Assembly (NCBI GenBank): GCA_900128565.1
Contig: LT635976.1
Coordinates: 1 to 28,682, forward strand
DNA length: 28,682 nucleotides
DNA from: Stramenopiles sp. TOSAG23-6
Lineage: Eukaryota > Sar
Direction of reading: 5' to 3'
In this document: piece by piece, positions 18,899-25,791 of the stretch
How positions within the stretch are numbered: position 1 is the stretch's first letter
How the letters are laid out: the number at the start of each line of letters is the position of its first letter
Program-made: the position numbers and the translations under genes
Notes under the pieces: model-generated
What the model saw: only the letters and a program-made list of their open reading frames with translations
Database searches by the model: none
What the model was told of the DNA's origin: nothing

Positions 18899-21757
18899 TT
18901 AAACCATAATAAAGATAAAAAGAAAAATTAATTGTCTGATCGGACCTCTGACTTCATATGTACATAATAAAGATTCCCAAATAATGCCAAATAAAGCGAC
19001 AACCCAGAAACAAGCTAAGCTTCCGTTCATAGCATTTAATTTATGAGTGCATATCATGTTTTGTAAAACATATTTTTTTTTGGTTTAAAAAAAATCGTTA
19101 GGTACAAAATTTGGTATGAAAAAAAAATAAATTTGAAATGAATGATGAAAACATACATAAAACACTGAACTAAACCTGATATAGTCAATACTGTTCGTAT
19201 AAAAATTAAGTACGAACTTCTGTATTTCTTACGAGCTAATATTGCGCGTCTTGTCGCAAGAGCCCATTGAAACGTAAACATCAATGGAAGTATTAATAAA
19301 TACATTCTAAAAAATAATGTAACGACAGAAGCCCAAGAACCAAACAAATATTGTGAAAAATATTTTTTTTTAGTAAAAAAAAATGTTAGGTACAAAATTT
19401 TCTATGAAAAAAAAAAAGTACATTCGAAATTAATGATGGTAACGTACAACATTCTGAAGGGACCACCAGCACAATCGCCAACACCATTTCCTGCGCGAAG
19501 AGCTACATGTTCAAGAGTGCTAAATTGAACGCGCGAACTTGAACTCATCATATCCGAATATTCCTTAGGTATAAAGTTTTGTATGAGAGAATTTATGTAG
19601 CTAGTCACTTGAGAAAATCCGCCAAATATTTCCCCAAAACTACCTGGTAATAACTCATGTAAAATAATACGCATCGAAATACCTGAAGAAAAAGTACCAA
19701 TGAAGCCAATTTCATTGCCCAAGCCTCCTACCGAACAAAATGTAGCTCCCAGGAGTGCCAAATTAGCTAATTGTATGTATTGTAAAAAATATTTTACATT
19801 CAATTTCGTTGTTACGTACAAATTTTCATAGTAAAAAAAAAAAGATCAATTTTAAATTCAATTATGAAAAAGTACATCGAATCCTTAAACCCCCAATGCC
19901 ATTCTAATCGGAGGACATCATTAATACCAGCATTTTCTGCATGTATTTTGGAAAAATATTTGAAAAAAAAAATCGTTAGGTACAAAAGTTCGTACGAAAA
20001 AAAAATCGATTTTTTTGTTAAAAAAAAAAATAAAACAAACATGGCTATGGATCTCCTGACTTTGTATGCCTAGTACAGTGTGCGCAAGGCCACATAATAA
20101 AATAAGAAAATGTACAGTATCCGGAAATGCAAATTTTGCCACCCAATTTCGTAACACGTGGCCAATAAAAACAGATGAAAGAAAACCATGTATTTTGAAA
20201 AAATATTTCAAAAAAAAAAAAAAAATTGTTAGGTACAAAATTTCGTACGAAAAATAAATTCGATTTTTTTTGTGAAAAAAAAAAATAAAACATACATTCA
20301 CTGTGAAGCCAGTAAAAATGAGCATCAACAGTGGAATGATAGGCTTTGAAAGAGTCAAAAGTAAATCAAACTGACAATGCATAGATGCACAATATCGACC
20401 TTTTGTACCTTTCCGAACATCAGTCCTGTGTTTGTAAAAGAATATGTCAAATTCGAAATTTCTTACGTATGAAATTTTCTATAAAAAAAATAAATTTGAA
20501 ATTCATGAAAAAAACATACATGGAAGGTCTTCGTCCAATGACAGAGAATAAGGCACTCGTACCACTAATTGCAAATACGTCTAGCATTTCACGTTCTTCC
20601 TGAATGATAATTTGTGATTCAACATTAGCCTTAAATTGAGCTTCCATAACGTTCGTGAGGGCATCTAACCGTTTCACCTCCCGTTGATTGACTGTATCAC
20701 TAGCTTTTTTCACTGCATTTTTTCTTCGAATCCCACCGGCCATTTTTTCAACATGTTGATTTAATTCCCTCAGCCTTTTCTGATATTTTAAAGTTAGAGC
20801 ATTTGATTTACTATCATCATTGTGTGTCATCATTAAACTACCGAAAATATCCCGAGAACCAATTGAAGACATGTAACGCTGTTGCTGCACAAATACAATG
20901 AAACGGACAAATGGAGAAATAAAAAGCTGAAATATTGTGGGAAGAGGTCCGACCAAGATCTGTTGTACAGCTGAAAATATCTTTTTCAAAAATGATTCGT
21001 GTTCTCTTCCACCACGAAATATACCGCGGCACAAATTAAATAAATGCCACAGCAAGAGTAAAAGACCAATTGTTGGCATTAAGCCGTTTTCTAATGTCAC
21101 AATCCCGTAGGTAAAATCTTTCAAAAAATAAGCAACTTCTGAAAAAAAATACGTAGAACTTTCCATTGTTGAGAATGTTGCTGAGAATGACGAAAAATAA
21201 TCAAGGACTTCAGCTTCCAACCCAAAGAGATGTGCTACACTATAGCAAGATGCAGTCTTTTTTGGTCTACTGTGACGCAGCATCCCTAGGGCTTCCTCGC
21301 GAGCGGCGCTTATTTGAGTGAAGAATGCTTCACCCATGGATTGATGATCTTTACCTAAACGAACAAGGCGATCTGGGTGGGTGCAAAAGGATACATCACG
21401 GTATGCTTTCGCAACATCTCCGCGAGAAAATGGTGACTGTACACCCAATAGAGCACAAGGTGAGCTATATATAATGTAAACTTTGACTAATACATATAAA
21501 CCCATCAAAAATACTAACCACCAAGGCGCTATGATGGAATTGTATTTCCTCGTTCCAACTATAACAGGTAATTCATCCATTTTCTTGAAATCCTCAGGCA
21601 CTTTGGGACTTTCAGTTTGCTTAGTAGTTGCTGTTGTTGCTTTTGGTGGTGATGCCTCAGAAGCTTTGCTTGATTCATCAGAAGTCGAAGCCTTTTGCTC
21701 TTTATCTACAGCTTTTAAAGCAGCTCTTTTGCGAGCTTTTGCGCGACTACCTCCCAT
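18899..21757 (-). CDS. multi-pass membrane J-domain protein (750 aa, seven exons)
   Basis: Exons are 21757-20520, 20425-20296, 20187-20041, 19940-19876, 19774-19448, 19345-19157 and 19055-18899, giving 751 codons with a TAA stop. The frame closes exactly over all six introns. The N-terminus is Lys/Ala/Ser-rich and cytosolic-looking (1-70). A membrane segment (about 78-98) is followed by a J-domain-like region (about 100-170) with HPD at 127-129, the Hsp70-stimulating motif. Further hydrophobic segments include GLMPTIGLLLLLWHLF and at least six after residue 400 (for example IIPLLMLIFTGFTV, FLILLCGLAHTVLG, LACFWVVALFGIIW). It recalls ER J-proteins in layout but is not Sec63 by sequence, so the precise family is unknown. 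All six introns are introner-family copies, the highest density in the window. Confidence 0.83.
19056..19156 (-). other. introner-family intron, J-protein intron 6 (101 nt)
   Basis: The ends are GTATGTTTTCATCATTC and ATGTTTTACAAAACAT, core TACCAAATTTTGTACC followed by TAACG. The join is QCF-M-ICTHKLN. Phase 2. It is closest to intron 5 in the donor-proximal CATCATT block and the A-rich 3' tract. Confidence 0.88.
19346..19447 (-). other. introner-family intron, J-protein intron 5 (102 nt, ends TT)
   Basis: The ends are GTACGTTACCATCATT and TTTTTCACAATATTT, with CCTAAC. The upstream exon ends TT instead of AT and the intron ends TT: the terminal dinucleotide follows the exon dinucleotide. The join is RM-L-FGSWASVV. 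Phase 2. Confidence 0.87.
19775..19875 (-). other. introner-family intron, J-protein intron 4 (101 nt)
   Basis: The ends are GTACTTTTTCATAATTG and ATTTTTTACAATACAT, with branch-like CGTAAC. The join is DS-I-QLANLALLG. It belongs with introns 1, 5 and 6 in a subgroup with a CATNATT-type motif after the donor. Phase 2. Confidence 0.88.
19941..20040 (-). other. introner-family intron, J-protein intron 3 (100 nt)
   Basis: The ends are GTTTGTTTTATTTTTTTTT and TTTTTCCAAAATACAT, core GTACGAACTTTTGTAC, branch-like CCTAAC. Splicing to the AG six bases into the exon (ATGCAG) would frameshift into a stop, so the AT end is needed. The 5' half shares a T-run/AACAAAAAAATCGA block with intron 2, which suggests local copying. 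Phase 0. Confidence 0.92.
20188..20295 (-). other. introner-family intron, J-protein intron 2 (108 nt)
   Basis: The ends are GTATGTTTTATTTTTTTTT and TTTTTTCAAAATACAT, with the exact core GTACGAAATTTTGTAC and CCTAAC. A T-run/CAC/A-run hairpin lies near the 5' end and is shared with intron 3. No AG lies near the acceptor: the exon begins GGTTTTC. Phase 0. Confidence 0.92.
20426..20519 (-). other. introner-family intron, J-protein intron 1 (94 nt, GT-AG)
   Basis: The sense 5' end is GTATGTTTTTTTCATG and the 3' end is CTTTTACAAACACAG. It is a divergent copy with branch-like CGTAAG, and the core is degraded. The upstream exon ends CCAT and the downstream exon starts GACTG, giving S-M-T-D. It is one of only two copies ending in AG. 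Phase 2. Confidence 0.85.
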
Positions 21758-21968
21758 TGAGTATTCTATGTTACTATGATAATCTTAGACGAATGGAATG
21801 CCCAAATCGCGTAATAAAAATTTTGCGACACTACTCGTGACCAAGGTCGATGTCGATGAACCGTGGTTCTGCGGAATGAATTATTTTTTTTTTTCGTTTG
21901 TTTGTTTGTTGTTTCGAAACGACCGTTAATTTCCGTTATTATAGCGTAGTAAAACTACGTAGAAAACC

Positions 21969-22470
21969 CATGGTTTCCGGGTTTTTACGTTTTACGCATA
22001 AATGCATTTACACGAAAAACTTAAAAGTGCCTTTTATCATAAATGACTTTATGGCCATTTCAAAAACACCCTTTTACCATAAATTAATTTATGCATAAAT
22101 GCATTTATCATAATGACTTTATGGCCATTTCAAAAACACCTTTTTACCATAAATTTATTTATGCATAAATGCATTACGGAATAAAGTGATATTTATGGTA
22201 TATTTATGTCTATGTAAAGCGTATTTATTGTGGTTTTATGCCTTGAAAAACACTAATTTTACCATAAATGGATTTATGATAATGCATTTATCATAATGAC
22301 TTTATGGCCATTTCAAAAACACCTTTTTACCATAAATTTATTTATGCATAAATGCATTTATCATAATGACTTTATGGCCATTTCCAAATCCATAAATTGC
22401 GGATTATTTACCAAGATAAAAAATAAAAACCTCGAATAAAGTTTTTATGGATAAAAACCCGGAAACCATG
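21969..22470. mobile_element. non-autonomous MITE-like element, 19-bp TIRs, 8-bp target duplication
   Basis: The left end CATGGTTTCCGGGTTTTTA (21969-21987) is the perfect reverse complement of the right end (22452-22470). The element is flanked by the direct repeat AGAAAACC at 21961-21968 and 22471-22478, an 8-bp target-site duplication. The interior has no ORF of note and is made of 70-bp repeats. An 8-bp duplication fits hAT-type transposases, but the termini do not settle the superfamily. Perfect TIRs and duplication imply recent insertion. Confidence 0.9.
22035..22390. repeat. 70-bp repeats inside the MITE
   Basis: The block GACTTTATGGCCATTTC occurs at about 22045, 22115, 22298 and 22368. 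Each adjacent pair has a 70-bp period and the pairs are separated by 183 bp of partly related sequence. Each unit also carries TTACCATAAAT and the palindrome ATGCAT in TTATGCATAAATGCATT, which could form hairpins. Confidence 0.85.
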
Positions 22471-22646
22471 AGAAAACCTATTTAATAGTAATAGTATTTA
22501 TTTAATTTAAGGCTACACGAATCACCCGAGTTTGAACTTTGAAGCTTGTAATGAAGTGTATCGTTATTTTATGTACATGAAATCCGTCGAATCATGAACA
22601 GATGAGTATTAATCAATAGTATATCTTTACCTTTTTTGTATAAAAA

Positions 22647-25600
22647 ATGGCTTCTGTGCTAGCCAAAGTTGATCTTACTTCAATGACTGCCTTACGACGC
22701 GAATTACAGAAACGAAACATTAGCACAACCACACCAAACTTAAAAGGGGAAGAGAGAAGAAAAGAGCTGGTGTATCGCTTAAAAGAAGTGCTTAATATCA
22801 TTGAATCAGAAAGTGATAGTAGTACAGAAGACTCAAGGAATCTATCAGAGCAAATAAGTAAACCGATAGACTGGAATAGTATGTTATCGATTCGTAAACA
22901 TCTTCTTGCTCGTAATCTTAGTGTATCAACACCAGGCGCGACTAATGAGGAACGTAGAGAGGTCTTAAAATGTCGACTCAAGGCATTTTTATCAAAGAAA
23001 AATGAGAAACGCAGAGATGTCGTAAAAGGTCGACTCGAGGCGTTTTTATCAAAGAAAAAAGATTCTTTGCCAAATAAAAATGTGCAGTTGTCACTACAAA
23101 CTGGTTTATGGAACAAACCAAAACAGGTTCCAGCAAAGAAAGCGGCTAGTTCGGCTCGGTCTGAAACTCGATTAAATGCCGACAGAGATGCTACTATAGT
23201 CAAGAATAACTCTACACTTACATCAGTAGATCAGTCATTAGGGTTAGGGTTAGGGCATGATTTTGTACCAAGTAGTGAACTTTTATCTTTACAAAAAAAA
23301 TTACAAAAGCAAAAAGATGAAATCGCGACAATAGAAAAGCGACGAAGAGATATTGTCTTCAAGAGACTTAGTGGTGCTGAAGGCACTGAACTCTTTGAAT
23401 TCATGAATGCATGTACGTTTTATATGAATTTCTAATTTATTTTTTTTCATACGAAATTTCGTACCTAACAAATTTTAGTTTTTTTTTTTTTGAAATATTT
23501 TTTCACAATACATTTCGATCGGTTAAACACGAATTGGATAGAGTTTGTAAGTGGAAAAAACGCTTTATTGATTCCAGTGCGCTCTGCATTGCAGCATATG
23601 CTCTTGGAACTGAATCAAAGAATAATGAAGAAACCGGTACAACAACCCGATTCCATGTCGATGTATGTTTTACTTTTTTTAAAATTCGAAAACTTTTTTC
23701 GTACGAAAATTTGTACCTAACGATATTTTTTTTGAAATTATTTTTCCAAAATACATGTATTACGTGTCCGTCTTGAGGAAGCTATTGTAAAGATGAAGAA
23801 ATCGTTATCTGATAAGCGAATGTCGGTTATGGCAGAGGAACGTCATAATCCACTCACTGGGGTTATTGTACAACGAGAAAAACAAGAAACAATTTCACAT
23901 CTTCAGGAAAAAGTTGAGTCTCTTTATGACTATGAATTAGATACACATATACACCACAAGAAGGAGAAACGCCAAGATAGAGAAATGAAACAAAATTCGG
24001 ATCGAAAGTCCAAATTACGAGTGTCAACTGAGTCAAATAAAAATAGACATGGAGGGAAACATAGTCGTAAAAGCCTTCGAAAAGGTGGTGCAGCCGCTGT
24101 TGCAAGACGTGCTGCAACTGGTCTTTCAGATTACTCTGCCCAGAAGGCAATGAGAGCAGCACGTGTTCGACTTGCTGCTAAATTTAACGATCAACTTTCA
24201 CGATCAGGTTCGGCAAACCCAGTGGGGAGAAATAGATTATCCGTAGTTCCTGGAGGATCACCAGTAGTACAACTTCGAGGAAATGATATTATTGCTCCAC
24301 CTCCCTCTGGCGATTCCTTTACAGAGACAAATAATAGTAAATTCGGAAATAGATATGCGAAGTTACCCCATTCTCGTCGTTTTGATTTTGATAATAGTGA
24401 TAGCATACCTCCTAGAATATCAGGAATTTCTGCGTCTCGCAATGAGGAGTCCATCGTATATCAAAATCCGGATAAATGTTGGCGTCAAGCATTTGTAAAG
24501 TANATAGCGAAACAAGATATAAAGGGCGCATCAACACTTTTCATGAAAGGAATTGCATTACATCCATATCACCCAGAATTGCTTCATCAATATGCTAACT
24601 TTATTCGCACAACTACAAGAAATTCAGAACTTGCGTCGAATCTCTATCTGCGAGCTCTTGAGGCATTCAGCAAAGGTCGAAATACTAATTTAAATGATGC
24701 AGAACGGTATAGTGCAGGGATTACTATGTTTGATCACGGAATGCACATGCAGGCATGTGGACAAACTGAAGCTGCTTTAAATTCTTTTAAAAAAGCTGTC
24801 GTAGCTTGTCCGAATCATCCTAGATTACTAGCAAAGCTGGCTGTTACNTTACACCGAATTCTCCCAAGCGAAAAACAAAATGATCGCCCGCCTTCACGTG
24901 CAAAGAATCATACAGATATAGTGACAAATTCGCGGACACCTATAAAAGAGAAGTTGCGTGTTCAAGACTTATACGAGCGGGCTTTTGTTGCTGATAGATT
25001 TAATGTGAAAAATTTAGTGAACTATGCACTCTTTTCTCAACGGTTATTAAAAAATAATAACCTTGCCGAAAAGTTGTTTCTTCAGGCATCCATATTAGAC
25101 CCATTTAATGGTGGTATTCTTTCAAACTTTGCTGCTTTCCTCGTGAAGGAAAAAAATGATTATGACCGAGCAGAAGCCTATTATAGAAGGGGTATTGAGA
25201 ATGATCCAAAACATGCTGGATGTATAGGCAATTATGCATCATTTCTCTGGAGAGTGCGAAATGATACTAAAAGTTCACACGCTTACTTTGAAAAGGCAAT
25301 GCAACTATCTCCGAATCATGCAAATAATCTGGGTAAATTCGCATCATTGCTCAAAAGTTGCAAAAAGTTTAAAGAAGCAGAAACTTTATACGAAAGAGCT
25401 ATTGCTGCTGATCCAGCAAATGCAACAATCCTCGGCAACTTTGCTAATTTTGTAAAGAAAATTCGTGGAGATAATAAATATGCAAAGAATTTATATTTAA
25501 AAGCTTTACAAATCGAACCGAATCACCGAATGAACCGTCGCAATTACGGACTACTTTTACGCGATTGTCCTGAACTTCGCGATGGGCCTAGTCGAGTCGT

Positions 25601-25655
25601 GTATCGAAGTGAATTTAGTAACACCGAAGGAAAGATTGCATCTCGAGGAAAATAA
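22647..25655 (+). CDS. SAP-like / coiled-coil / TPR-repeat protein (937 aa, three exons)
   Basis: Exons are 22647-23412, 23514-23662 and 23757-25655, giving 938 codons with the stop. The N-terminus has two SAP-like helix-turn-helix units (about 10-45 and 78-115: L-x-x-R-x-L-x-x-R-N-[IL]-S...ERR...RLK), and a 19-aa element of the second is duplicated (57-bp DNA repeat). A coiled coil lies at about 210-240. A basic Arg/Ser/Gly-rich region follows, then about 540-930 consists of TPR/HAT-type repeats near 37 aa, such as AEKLFLQASILDPFNG and AETLYERAIAADPANA. SAP motifs usually bind DNA and TPRs bind proteins, but no specific function is recognised. At about 24503 a codon reads TAN, which is Tyr or a stop. 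Another N at 24847 is silent (ACN, Thr). The ATG at 22647 is in a good AAAATGG context. Confidence 0.8.
22954..23066 (+). repeat. 57-bp tandem duplication in the SAP/TPR gene
   Basis: The blocks encoding RREVLKCRLKAFLSKK and RRDVVKGRLEAFLSKK are adjacent DNA copies with a 57-bp (19-codon) period, seen from GTCGACTC at 22972 and 23029. The frame is kept. Confidence 0.8.
23238..23255 (+). repeat. three TTAGGG telomere-type units within a coding exon
   Basis: Positions 23238-23255 are exactly (TTAGGG)3, translated as part of LGLGLG in the SAP/TPR protein. A shorter tract lies at 11398-11412. Confidence 0.9.
23413..23513 (+). other. introner-family intron, SAP/TPR gene intron 1 (101 nt)
   Basis: The ends are GTACGTTTTATATGAATTTC and ATTTTTTCACAATACAT, core TACGAAATTTCGTACC followed by TAACA. 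The join is FMNA-F-RSVKHELD. The exon after it starts TTCGA, so only CAT is repeated at the edges. Phase 1. Confidence 0.9.
23663..23756 (+). other. introner-family intron, SAP/TPR gene intron 2 (94 nt)
   Basis: The ends are GTATGTTTTACTTTTTTT and TTTTTCCAAAATACAT, core GTACGAAAATTTGTACC followed by TAACG. The edges share ATGTAT (6 nt). The join is FHVD-VLRVRLEEA. Phase 0. Confidence 0.9.
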
Positions 25656-25791
25656 AGTATGACGTATGTACAATTTTGTGTTTCTCAATTTAGATAAAGT
25701 TTTGAATATATACTAATTAGATTCTTTTGTATTGTAAAGTAATATTAGGTTAAAAGTTTATGAAGACATTTTAGATTATTTACGAAAGTCT

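Larger units (their letters stand above)
21758..22646. other. divergent intergenic region carrying a MITE
   Basis: This 889-bp gap between the J-protein gene (minus) and the SAP/TPR gene (plus) is mostly occupied by the inverted-repeat element at 21969-22470. That leaves about 211 bp upstream of one gene and about 176 bp upstream of the other for promoters. No coding sequence or structured RNA is evident outside the element. Confidence 0.7.

Noticed and set aside
18120-21757. A DNAJC27 gene broken into two
   Set aside because: In DNAJC27 the J domain follows the GTPase. Here the J domain is in an upstream multi-pass membrane protein with its own start and stop, so this is not a fission.
21969-22470. 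CRISPR-like array in the 70-bp repeats
   Set aside because: The host is eukaryotic, repeats are contiguous without unique spacers, and TIRs plus target duplication show a transposable element.
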